A stretch of DNA of 37,069 nucleotides from Deltaproteobacteria bacterium. Lineage in GTDB: Bacteria > Desulfobacterota > Desulfobacteria > Desulfobacterales > Desulfosarcinaceae. Below the pieces are notes generated by a model, which was not told where the DNA came from, did not search any database, and saw nothing but the letters and a program-made list of their open reading frames with translations. This document shows, one piece after another, positions 1 to 7,764 of this stretch (its first letter is position 1; each line of letters begins with the position of its first letter). The stretch is from positions 1 to 37,069 of the forward strand of contig JAKAFO010000006.1 in NCBI GenBank assembly GCA_021819735.1, read 5' to 3'. A program made the translations under genes and the position numbers.

Positions 1-505
1 TGCGGTCCAGGTTCAGGTGGCGCGCCACCTGCATGGGATCGCCGATCTCCTTGATCATGATCACGTCGGGCCAGAAGGAGAAGACGATCATGTCCTCTTC
101 TTTTTCGCCCATGGCCCGCAACTGCAAACGAATGTTGAGCAGGCGCTGGCCCAGCTCCTGGAACGAAAGGGCCTCCCAGCCTTCGGGATATTCGTAGGCC
201 CGGATCAGGTACAGATCCCGGCGGGGGGTGCCGGGCAGCGGCACCTTGGGCACTTTGATCGAGATCTTGTACTTGGTCATGAACCCCAGATCCATCATAT
301 ATCGGTCCAGCCGCTTGATGCCCGCCTCGGTGAAGATGCCCGACAAGATCGGGGCTTCCTTCATCTCGTCGAAGGGGCCGGACAGATCGCGCAAAAACAG
401 ACCCACTCCCGAACCGTCATGGCCTTCGCGCATGATGTCCATGGCTTCCATGGCCACCATAGGCGAGACGGGCGTTTTGCTGGTTATGGCAAATAAACGA
501 CACAT
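1..505 (-). CDS. Glutamate-synthase-type class II glutamine amidotransferase (3' end outside window)
   Basis: Read on the minus strand, the frame opens at an ATG (503-505) and stays open to the window edge, giving 168 residues. It starts MCRLFAITS. Cys2 is the expected nucleophile of an Ntn-type (class II) glutaminase after Met removal, and an EGHDGSGVG segment follows. I recognise this as the separate amidotransferase domain of split, archaeal-type glutamate synthases found in sulfate reducers. It would release ammonia from glutamine for transfer to 2-oxoglutarate by a partner FMN/Fe-S subunit. A good Shine-Dalgarno (AGGAAAGG) precedes the ATG. The C-terminal part and any synthase partner lie left of the window. 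A dyad pair at 647-688 lies upstream. The exact assignment among class II amidotransferases is from memory of the family. Confidence 0.78.
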   Translation of the reverse strand, partial: MCRLFAITSKTPVSPMVAMEAMDIMREGHDGSGVGLFLRDLSGPFDEMKEAPILSGIFTEAGIKRLDRYMMDLGFMTKYKISIKVPKVPLPGTPRRDLYLIRAYEYPEGWEALSFQELGQRLLNIRLQLRAMGEKEEDMIVFSFWPDVIMIKEIGDPMQVARHLNLDR

Positions 506-931
506 GGTTCACCTTTCCTTTTCAACCCGCGGTGCGCGGCTGGCTAATGAAAAAACCTTTTCTTTTAACAAAAAGCCAATTGAGAAGTCCATAGTAAAAA
601 AGGTGTTTCAGGGGTTTGTCAAGGGTCTCGCTCCGTCTGGCCTCAATACATTATTGTAAAAAAAGCGTTCCATAAAAAACAAAATTGTTAAAGCGTACGA
701 CACCGTCCGCGCCTGGCATGGAGGGCGGAATCACCCCTTTCCCCTTCCGCGGCGCATTGCTTATGCATTTAAATTAGGCTGTTGTCCCAAATGGTTTTCT
801 GCTATCAAGGACAACAAGGGCGCGTGCGGCCGAGCTTTTATAATCATAAAACGTGCCAAGGCCCATGAATAGGCGCTCTGCTTGCTTGTCCAAGGATGCT
901 AGCGACAACGACCCCAAGAACAGGACGGCGC
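506..931. other. Divergent intergenic region between amidotransferase and glnE
   Basis: This 426-bp region separates the minus-strand amidotransferase gene from plus-strand glnE. It is AT-rich between about 541 and 700, unlike the genes on either side. It contains the paired ACA-N4-TGT dyads listed separately (647-688). I found no convincing -24/-12 element on either strand and no RNA gene. A TGGCACG box read on the minus strand at about 852-858 lacks a matching -12 element. Confidence 0.6.
647..688. promoter_or_regulatory. Paired ACA-N4-TGT dyads, third copy of the nitrogen-locus enhancer-like motif
   Basis: TACATTATTGTA (647-658) and ACAAAATTGT (679-688) have centres 31 bp apart. The same type of pair, with 30- and 32-bp spacing, lies upstream of the sigma-54 promoters of glnK and glnD in this window. 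The left pair could serve the amidotransferase gene (minus strand) or glnE (plus strand). No recognisable -24/-12 element sits about 111 bp from it in either direction, so its target is uncertain. That a nitrogen regulator binds here is inference from the shared pattern. Confidence 0.5.
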
Positions 932-3865
932 ATGTCTCCACTGCCCCCCGATCTGCAGACCGAAGCCCTTGCCCGCTGGCAGGCCGTGCGCGAGGCGTTT
1001 GCCCGCGAGGGCCAAGCGTTTCCCGAACTGGATGCCCGTCACGCGCCCCTGGAGCGCGCCTTGGCCTTCAGCGATTTTGTTGTCCACCAATGGGTGCGCC
1101 GGCCGGCGCTGCTCGCCGAACTGCTCCAAAGTGGAATCCTGCACGCCGATGGCGGTCCCGAGGAGATGCGCCGGCGGCTGGTGCGCGCCTGGCAGGCGCG
1201 GTTCGGCCAAGCCTTGCCCGCCTCCTCCGGCGAGGTGATCCCAGCCGATGGCCCCTCCAAGGAGGGGGTGATGCAGGTGCTGAGGGGGTTCCGCCAGCAG
1301 GAGATGGTGCGCATCGCCCTGCGGGACATTTGTGGTTGGGCCGATCTGCGGCAGACCATGGCCGACCTTTCCGCCCTGGCCGACCTCGCCATCGGCGCGG
1401 CCGTGGATTACCTCTATAGCCGGGAATCGGCCGCCTGGGGCCGGCCCGCGGATGCCAAAGGCAATCCCGTGCGCCTGGTGGTGTTGGGCCTGGGCAAACT
1501 GGGGGCCCACGAGCTGAACTTCTCTTCGGACGTGGATCTTATCTTCGCCTACGCCGCCGAGGGGCAGACCGGCGGCGGGACCCAGGGCGCCACCGGCAAC
1601 GAGGCGTTCTTCACCCGTCTGTGCCGGGAATTGATACAGATCGTCGGCACCCCCACGGCCGACGGGTTTGTCTTCCGGGTGGATACCCGGCTGCGGCCCT
1701 ATGGGGATGCCGGACCGTTGGTGATGATCTTCGATCGCCTGGAAGATTACTACCAGGAGCAGGGCCGCGAATGGGAGCGCTATGCCTTGATCAAGGCCCG
1801 GGTGGTGGCCGGAGACCCGGCGGCCGGCGATCTGCTGCTCTCCCGGCTGCGGCCCTTTGTCTTCCGCCGTTACCTCGATTTCGGCGCCTTCGACAGCCTG
1901 CGCGAGATGAAAGGGCGCATCGCCCTGGAGGTGCGCGGCAAGGGCATGCGGGACAACATCAAGCTGGGCCCCGGCGGCATTCGCGAAATCGAATTTTTCG
2001 GCCAGATGTTTCAATTGATCCGTGGCGGCGTCGAATCGGCGCTCCAGATCCGGCCGATCCAACAGGTGCTCCAGGTTTTGGTAAAAAAGCGCTACATTCC
2101 CGAAGCGGTGGGCCGGGCCATGGACGAGGCCTATGTTTTTTTGCGCACCGTGGAAAACCGCCTGCAGCAGTGGGCCGATCAGCAGACCCACCTGCTGCCC
2201 GCCGAGGCCAAGGCGCGGCGGCGTCTGGCGGCCGCCATGGGTTTCGACGGCTGGGAGGCGTTCCTGGGCTGCCTGGACGACCACCGCCGGCGGGTGCATG
2301 GCCATTTCAACGATCTGCTGGCCCCGATCAAGGAGAATGGCGCCGCCAATCCAGAAGGCGATCTGCTCAAGCAACTGCAAGCGCTTTGGCAGGGCTTGGG
2401 CGACAAGGAGCAGCAGGCGGCCCTGATCCGCCGCATCGGCTACCAGGTGCCGGACGAGGTTTTGCGCCAGATGGCGGCCCTCAAGGAGGATCGCGCCCTG
2501 CACGCCATGAGCCGCGTGGGCCGCGAGCGCGTCAACCGGCTGGTGCCGCTGGTGCTGCAGGCCGTCGGCCGCGACCCCCAGGCCGACCTGGTGCTGGGCC
2601 GCATTTTCGACATGATCCGCAGTATCCAGCAGCGCACCTCCTACATCGCGCTGCTCCTGGAAAATCCCTCGATCTTGACCCATCTCGTGCGATTGGCCGG
2701 CGCCAGCCCGTGGATCGCCGCGTTTCTGGGGCAGCACCCGGTGCTGTTGGACGAACTGCTCGACCCCCGCACCCTGTACCGGCCGCCCCCGCGCAAGGAG
2801 ATCCAAGAGGAGCTGGCCCAGCGCCTGGCCGGCGTGGATGCCGAGGACCTGGAGTACCAGATGGAGGTTCTGCGCGTGTTCAAGCAAGTGAACGTGCTGC
2901 GGGTGGCCGCCTCGGATATTACGCATGTGTTGCCGTTGATGAAAGTCAGCGACCATCTCTCCGATATCGCCGAAGTGGTGCTCGAGGGGGCCGTCAATTT
3001 GTGCTTTCAGCAGTTGAAAGACAAATATGGCGCGCCGGCCTGTAGTCTCGTTCAGGGTGGCTGCGAGCGCGGGTTTGCCGTGATCGCCTACGGCAAGCTG
3101 GGCGGCCTCGAACTGGGCTACGGATCGGACCTGGATCTGGTGTTCCTGCACGCCGCCGAGCCGGGCAACACCAGCGGCGGGGCGCGTAGCCTGGACAACG
3201 CCCAGTTCTTCAGCCGCCTGGGCCAGCGGGTGCTGCACCTGCTCACCACCCATACCGGCGCGGGCGTCCTTTACGACATCGACATGCGCCTGCGGCCCAG
3301 CGGGGATTCGGGGATGCTGGTCAGCCACGTGGAAGGCTTCGCCGATTATCAGCGCAACGAAGCCTGGACCTGGGAGCACCAGGCCCTGATCCGCTCCCGG
3401 CCCATCATCGGCGATCCGGTCTTGCGGGCGCGCTTCGATGCCATCCGCCATGAAACCCTTACCCGGCCGCGGGATGTCGAGCGCCTGCGCGGCGAAGTGG
3501 CCGACATGCGCGCGCGCCTGCGCAAAGAGCAAAAGAACGAATCCGGCGCCCACTTCGACATCAAGCAGGGTGCCGGCGGCATCCTCGACATCGAGTTCCT
3601 GGTCCAGTACCTGGCCCTGCGCCACGCCCACCAACACCCGGCCATCATCCGCTGGACCGACAACGTCCGCCTGCTGCAAGCCCTCAACGAAGCCGGCATC
3701 CTGGACAACCCCACCGCCTTCCGCCTGCGCCGGGCCTACCTTATATATAGGGCCATGGTGCACCGCCTCAACCTGGCCCAGCAATCGGCCCGGGTCGGCA
3801 ACGACCGCTTCGAGCAACCGCGCCGGTTCGTGGTCGAGACCTGGAACCGGTTTCTGGGCGCATGA
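932..3865 (+). CDS. glnE: Glutamine synthetase adenylyltransferase / adenylyl-removing enzyme
   Basis: GlnE attaches AMP to, and removes it from, the regulatory tyrosine of type I glutamine synthetase under control of PII and glutamine. The 977-residue protein has the family's duplicated layout. The first nucleotidyltransferase motif, GLGKLGAHELNFSSDVDL, lies near residues 185-205. The second, YGKLGGLELGYGSDLDL, lies near 718-735. The first half is normally the de-adenylylase and the second the adenylylase. Length is close to that of the E. coli enzyme. I chose the ATG at 932 because AGGA lies 6 bases upstream. The in-frame ATG at 896 has AAGG only one base away, which is too close. Its substrate GlnA (29449-30861) and the GlnD sensor lie in the same window. 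The gene converges on the hybrid kinase with 41 bp between stops. Confidence 0.96.
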   Translation: MSPLPPDLQTEALARWQAVREAFAREGQAFPELDARHAPLERALAFSDFVVHQWVRRPALLAELLQSGILHADGGPEEMRRRLVRAWQARFGQALPASSGEVIPADGPSKEGVMQVLRGFRQQEMVRIALRDICGWADLRQTMADLSALADLAIGAAVDYLYSRESAAWGRPADAKGNPVRLVVLGLGKLGAHELNFSSDVDLIFAYAAEGQTGGGTQGATGNEAFFTRLCRELIQIVGTPTADGFVFRVDTRLRPYGDAGPLVMIFDRLEDYYQEQGREWERYALIKARVVAGDPAAGDLLLSRLRPFVFRRYLDFGAFDSLREMKGRIALEVRGKGMRDNIKLGPGGIREIEFFGQMFQLIRGGVESALQIRPIQQVLQVLVKKRYIPEAVGRAMDEAYVFLRTVENRLQQWADQQTHLLPAEAKARRRLAAAMGFDGWEAFLGCLDDHRRRVHGHFNDLLAPIKENGAANPEGDLLKQLQALWQGLGDKEQQAALIRRIGYQVPDEVLRQMAALKEDRALHAMSRVGRERVNRLVPLVLQAVGRDPQADLVLGRIFDMIRSIQQRTSYIALLLENPSILTHLVRLAGASPWIAAFLGQHPVLLDELLDPRTLYRPPPRKEIQEELAQRLAGVDAEDLEYQMEVLRVFKQVNVLRVAASDITHVLPLMKVSDHLSDIAEVVLEGAVNLCFQQLKDKYGAPACSLVQGGCERGFAVIAYGKLGGLELGYGSDLDLVFLHAAEPGNTSGGARSLDNAQFFSRLGQRVLHLLTTHTGAGVLYDIDMRLRPSGDSGMLVSHVEGFADYQRNEAWTWEHQALIRSRPIIGDPVLRARFDAIRHETLTRPRDVERLRGEVADMRARLRKEQKNESGAHFDIKQGAGGILDIEFLVQYLALRHAHQHPAIIRWTDNVRLLQALNEAGILDNPTAFRLRRAYLIYRAMVHRLNLAQQSARVGNDRFEQPRRFVVETWNRFLGA

Positions 3866-3906
3866 GAGAATCAGGTATGCGTTCCGAGGCGGATCGCCAA
3901 GCGGTG

Positions 3907-6900
3907 TCAGAATGAAAGATTCGCGGACGGTTGGGCCGCGGAATGAAGGACCTGATGCACAAGCCTCGATAGATCCGAAAGGATGTAGGGTTTCTGAATG
4001 AAGGCCAGGCATCCCGATTCCATTACCTTTTGCACCTCGCCCTGCAGTCCGTACCCGCTGGAGAGAATGACCTTGACCTTCGGGTCGATCTCCTTGAGCA
4101 TCTGCAATGTCCTTGGGCCGCTTATCCCCGGCATGACCATATCGAGGATGACCAGGTCGATATCCGCATGCTTTTTGCGATATGTATCTATGGCTTGCTC
4201 GCCGCCGGCCGCCAGCGATACCGCATAACCCAAGGCTTCGAGCAGAATGGACGCGGTTTCAAGGATGATGGGTTCGTCGTCCACCACCAGGATCGATCCG
4301 CTGCCTGTGAGCGGAGGTTGATCCGGTGTATTCCCTTCCGCTTCGATGTGCTTGAGGGACGACGGAAAATAGAGCGAGAACGTGGAACCCTCCCCGGGTT
4401 CGCTGTAGGCTTGAATGGTGCCGCCATGGTTGCGCATGATGCCGTAACAGGAAGCCAGCCCCAGGCCGGACCCACCCTGTTCCGATTTTGTCGTAAAGAA
4501 CGGTTCGAAGATACGCACCAGCGTTTCCTTGCTCATCCCCGTTCCTGTGTCGGAGACAGAAATTTTAACATAATTGCCCGCCGGCACTTCATACGGTTTG
4601 GCCTCAAGGGCGTTGAGGGTGATGTTCGCCGTTTGGATATGGAGCGATCCCCCCTTGGGCATGGCATGGCCGGCATTGATGAAGAGGTTGAGCAGCACCT
4701 GCTCGATCTGTCCGGCATCCGCTTCCACGGGATAGATATCCTCTTGCAGGCGCATGTTTGCTTGGATCTCTTTTTTGGTCTCCAGGTAAAATTGGGTGGT
4801 TTTGCGGATCAGGTCGTTCACCGATATGGTTTTGACCTCATATTTGCCGCCGCGGGCGAATCCCAGGAGCTGGCGCGTCAGATTCGCCCCGCGCTTGACC
4901 TGTTCTTCGATCTGGCGCAGGCGCGCGTTATGGGGATGTTCGCGATAATAATCCATCTGCATCAAAGATACATTGCCCTGAATACCGGTGAGGATATTGT
5001 TGAAATCATGAGCCACGCCGCTGGCCAGTTGACCGATGGCATCGAGCTTCTGCGAGTGGTGCAACTGCTGCTCCAGTTTCCGGCGATACTCCTCCTGGCG
5101 CTTTTGTTCGGTGATATCGATAACGTGCGCGATGGCGAAATTTGTCCCTGGAATCAAGGCGATGCTCAGGGACAAATCCCTGATTTCTCCGATGCGGCTC
5201 TTGCCTTTGAACTCATAGGTCGATGGGACGGAACCGGGATCGATTCTGCGCTGAACCCAATAATGGTTCATCATTTCCAGGTATTCGTCCTGCACGAAGG
5301 CGGTCCAGCCCATCTTCCCTTCGATTTCCGCCTTGGTGTATCCAACCAGCTTTTCGAATTTGGAATTGACCAGCAAAATGGTGGCGTTCTCGGACACGAT
5401 GGCGTTGGCGGTGGCTGATTTTTCGAAGATGGTGCGATAGCGATCCTCGCTTTGCCGAAGGGCTTCCTCGGCGCGTTTGCGATCGGTGATATCGATTAGG
5501 TTGACCATGCTTTCCCGGGTGCCCGGAATCATGGTTACGCTCATAAAGAAGTCCCTGATTTCACCGGAACGAATTTTGCCTTTGAATTCGTAGGTCTGCG
5601 GGGAAATGTTCGGATCGGATCGGCGCTGGACGTGATATTGCTTCATTTGCTCAAGGTGTTCGTCTAAGACGAACCGGGTCCAGCTCATCCGGCCTTCCAT
5701 TTGCTCCTTGGTATATCCAACCAGCTTTTCGAAATTGGAGTTGACGAGCAATATAGTGGTATCTTCGGCCATGATCGCATTGGCGGTGGCTGATTTTTCG
5801 AAGATGGTGCGATACCGATCCTCGCTCTGCCGGATGGCCTCTTCGGCCTGTTTGCGCTCGGTGATGTCCAACAATATTCCGTTAAAGACAATCCGGTCGG
5901 CGTGGCGCGTCGGCGTGGAAAGGCCATGAAACCAGAAGGTCCCGCCCGAAGGCCGGATAAAGCGGCCCTCGAAATTCCAGGGCTTGGCGGCTTTTATCGC
6001 CTGCTGAATGGAAGATTGAAATCGTTCCAGGTCGTCCGGATGAATATGGGCCGCGAACCGGTTGAACGCCTCCTCGATGGGGTGCAGCGGCAAATCGAAA
6101 AATTCGGTCAGGCGCTCGCTGGCATAGGTGACCCCCCAATGGCCGTCATCCGTCCCATAGAACTGAAAAACGATCCCCGGCATGTTAGTGGCGATGCCCC
6201 TCAAACGCTCCTCGTTTTGCCGCAAGATCCTTTCGGTTTCCTTGCGTTCGGTCACATCCTGGAGAACGAATATCGAGTGATCTTGCCCGACGATCTGGAT
6301 CGTCCGGGCCGAATAAGTGCCGTGACGCACGGTGCCGTCTTTTTTTCGGAACTCGAATTCACGGTTCTGGATATCCCGGCCGGCTCTCAAATCTTCCACC
6401 ATCCGCTCTCGCTGGCGCGGATCGACCCAAAAGCTGATTTCCTTGGCGGTTTTGCCGATGGCCTCGCCTCGTTTCCACCCCGTGGTGTCCTCGAACCCCT
6501 TGTTGACGTCCACGATCATGCCCCTAGACAAGGTCGTAATGGCAATGCTGTTCGGCGTGGTCAGGAAGATTTTGGTGAATTTATCTTCCGTTTGCTTCAG
6601 TTCGGTGATGTCATGCGCGATCCCCAGGTACCCGGTGATACGGCCTTCGCCGGAACGCATGGCCGTTACCGTCAGGGAGACGTGCAGGCGGGTACCGTCC
6701 CGGCGCACATAGACCCATTCCCGGGTCTCCGCACCTTCCTGTTCCGGCAAGACGGAAAAGACGCGAATTCCTTGCACCGTATAACCGAGTTCGCGGCTCA
6801 AGGCCCTGCCCCGGTCGGCGACTTCGGTTTTATCGTGGAAAAGCAGAGGATTTTGTTTGCCTACAATCTCGTCGGCCGAATAGCCGAGCATGCGTTCCGC

Positions 6901-7029
6901 TCCACGACTAAAGGTCATGATCAGACCCTGGGAATCGGTCGATATGATTGAAAACTCCGACGCAGCGGTCAAGATCGCATCCAGCAGCCGGTTGGAATGC
7001 GCGCTGCTGCCTTTCTCTTCTGGGCGCAT
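3907..7029 (-). CDS. Multi-PAS hybrid sensor histidine kinase with C-terminal receiver
   Basis: This is a soluble-looking sensor kinase of 1040 residues with no obvious membrane segment. In order it shows five PAS/PAC units, a HisKA domain with phospho-acceptor in GVAHDFNN (His about 674), a HATPase domain with DTGTGMS and GSGLGLA boxes, and a receiver domain (VDDEP; acceptor Asp in VILDMVMPG, about 963). Two adjacent PAS units are near-copies: both contain QSEDRYRTIFEKSATANAI followed by a closely similar core. I prefer the ATG at 7029 because GGAGG lies 8 bases upstream. An in-frame ATG at 7065 would add 12 residues but has no clear Shine-Dalgarno. The signal sensed is unknown. No cognate DNA-binding regulator is adjacent, so the output pathway cannot be read from the context. 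Confidence 0.9.
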   Translation of the reverse strand: MRPEEKGSSAHSNRLLDAILTAASEFSIISTDSQGLIMTFSRGAERMLGYSADEIVGKQNPLLFHDKTEVADRGRALSRELGYTVQGIRVFSVLPEQEGAETREWVYVRRDGTRLHVSLTVTAMRSGEGRITGYLGIAHDITELKQTEDKFTKIFLTTPNSIAITTLSRGMIVDVNKGFEDTTGWKRGEAIGKTAKEISFWVDPRQRERMVEDLRAGRDIQNREFEFRKKDGTVRHGTYSARTIQIVGQDHSIFVLQDVTERKETERILRQNEERLRGIATNMPGIVFQFYGTDDGHWGVTYASERLTEFFDLPLHPIEEAFNRFAAHIHPDDLERFQSSIQQAIKAAKPWNFEGRFIRPSGGTFWFHGLSTPTRHADRIVFNGILLDITERKQAEEAIRQSEDRYRTIFEKSATANAIMAEDTTILLVNSNFEKLVGYTKEQMEGRMSWTRFVLDEHLEQMKQYHVQRRSDPNISPQTYEFKGKIRSGEIRDFFMSVTMIPGTRESMVNLIDITDRKRAEEALRQSEDRYRTIFEKSATANAIVSENATILLVNSKFEKLVGYTKAEIEGKMGWTAFVQDEYLEMMNHYWVQRRIDPGSVPSTYEFKGKSRIGEIRDLSLSIALIPGTNFAIAHVIDITEQKRQEEYRRKLEQQLHHSQKLDAIGQLASGVAHDFNNILTGIQGNVSLMQMDYYREHPHNARLRQIEEQVKRGANLTRQLLGFARGGKYEVKTISVNDLIRKTTQFYLETKKEIQANMRLQEDIYPVEADAGQIEQVLLNLFINAGHAMPKGGSLHIQTANITLNALEAKPYEVPAGNYVKISVSDTGTGMSKETLVRIFEPFFTTKSEQGGSGLGLASCYGIMRNHGGTIQAYSEPGEGSTFSLYFPSSLKHIEAEGNTPDQPPLTGSGSILVVDDEPIILETASILLEALGYAVSLAAGGEQAIDTYRKKHADIDLVILDMVMPGISGPRTLQMLKEIDPKVKVILSSGYGLQGEVQKVMESGCLAFIQKPYILSDLSRLVHQVLHSAAQPSANLSF

Positions 7030-7182
7030 GCCGATGCCCTCCGTCTCTTCATTTTGTCGGTCCATGCTTTTAGCTTATCGGCATTCCACGGCCAAAACAA
7101 AAGCGCTTGAAAACCGGGTTAAAAACGCAACTTAAACCGGAAGAATCAAAAGCCGGGGGCCAACTTCGGTTTGCATGGAACG

Positions 7183-7208
7183 AAAAGTGGCCGGCGTGGC
7201 CACTTTTT
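7183..7208. terminator. Bidirectional terminator-like hairpin
   Basis: AAAAGTGGCC (7183-7192) and GGCCACTTTT (7198-7207) form a 10-bp stem around a 5-base loop, with A/T runs on both sides, so the hairpin could act on either strand. It lies in the 326-bp region between the divergent hybrid kinase and the broken ATP-grasp gene, where a terminator is not expected. The rest of that region (7030-7355) shows no other clear structure. Confidence 0.5.
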
Positions 7209-7355
7209 ATTGCGCCAGGCCCATCTTTAGGGTAAGGCGGCATAAACTTTGGCATTTTTCGGCCGATACCATAAGTGATCCGTACGACGAACCTCAATTG
7301 GAAAGGGGATTGATCCGCTTTTGCCCTGACCGCTTAAATTGGAACACGGGAGGCG

Positions 7356-7726
7356 ATGGAACCGACACAGCGACGAACCGACATTCCTGTCTTGATGCTT
7401 CACAATCTGGACCCGTCCTGGGATTCGGCGGAGACGGCGGTGGCCGTGGAATCCGCGGAAAAGCTTGCAACCGAACTAAATAAAGAGGGGCACCCGGTGC
7501 TGGTCGTGCCGGTGACCGATGCGGCCCTCGGCGAGGTGCTTCAGCCATACCCGCCGGAAGATTACGTGGTCTTCAACTGGTGCGAGGAGTTGCCCGGCTG
7601 CCCCCGCAGCGATGCCACGGTGGCCGGCATATTGGAGTCGCTGAAGTTCGCTTACACCGGTTCTTCGTCCAAGGTCCTTTCCCTCAGTTGGGATAAATTG
7701 GCCGTGAAGCAGATGTTGAACAATAT
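7356..7726 (+). pseudogene. ATP-grasp (D-Ala-D-Ala ligase-like) gene, 5' fragment cut by the transposon
   Basis: About 124 codons remain before the transposon's left inverted repeat; the frame then runs about 12 codons into the transposon and stops. The segments VFNWCEELPG, a conserved GILESLKFAYTGS and LSWDKLAVKQML match the pre-ATP-grasp and early ATP-grasp part of D-Ala-D-Ala ligase-like enzymes, which join a carboxylate to an amine using ATP. The ATP-binding and catalytic C-terminal two thirds are missing here. GGGAGG precedes the ATG by two bases. A likely remnant of the last 17 codons lies at 21827-21880, directly before a C39-like protease gene, so the two were probably an operon. The substrate cannot be told from this fragment, and the gene is surely inactive. 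Confidence 0.8.
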
Positions 7727-7764
7727 GGGGCCAGCTCACGAAACGGAAAAAATAGCACGCTAAA
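7727..7764 (+). repeat. Tn3-family terminal inverted repeat, left
   Basis: 38 bp starting GGGGCCAGCTCACGAAACGG. Aligned with the reverse complement of 21789-21826 it differs only at repeat positions 5, 21, 22, 34 and 38. It contains the tnpA stop codon (7760-7762). The 38-bp length and the GGGG start are typical of Tn3-family ends. Confidence 0.94.

Noticed and set aside
714-728. TGGCATGGAGGGCGG as a -24/-12 element for glnE
   Set aside because: The GC falls two bases short of the required position and no TTGC is present.
899-4012. A 1037-codon open frame on the minus strand across glnE
   Set aside because: It is a mirror of the GC-rich glnE codons: no domain, biased His/Gln/Ala composition, and glnE has clear family motifs. 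Similar long antisense frames across asnB (31042-33018), glnA (29407-30951) and glnD were rejected for the same reason.
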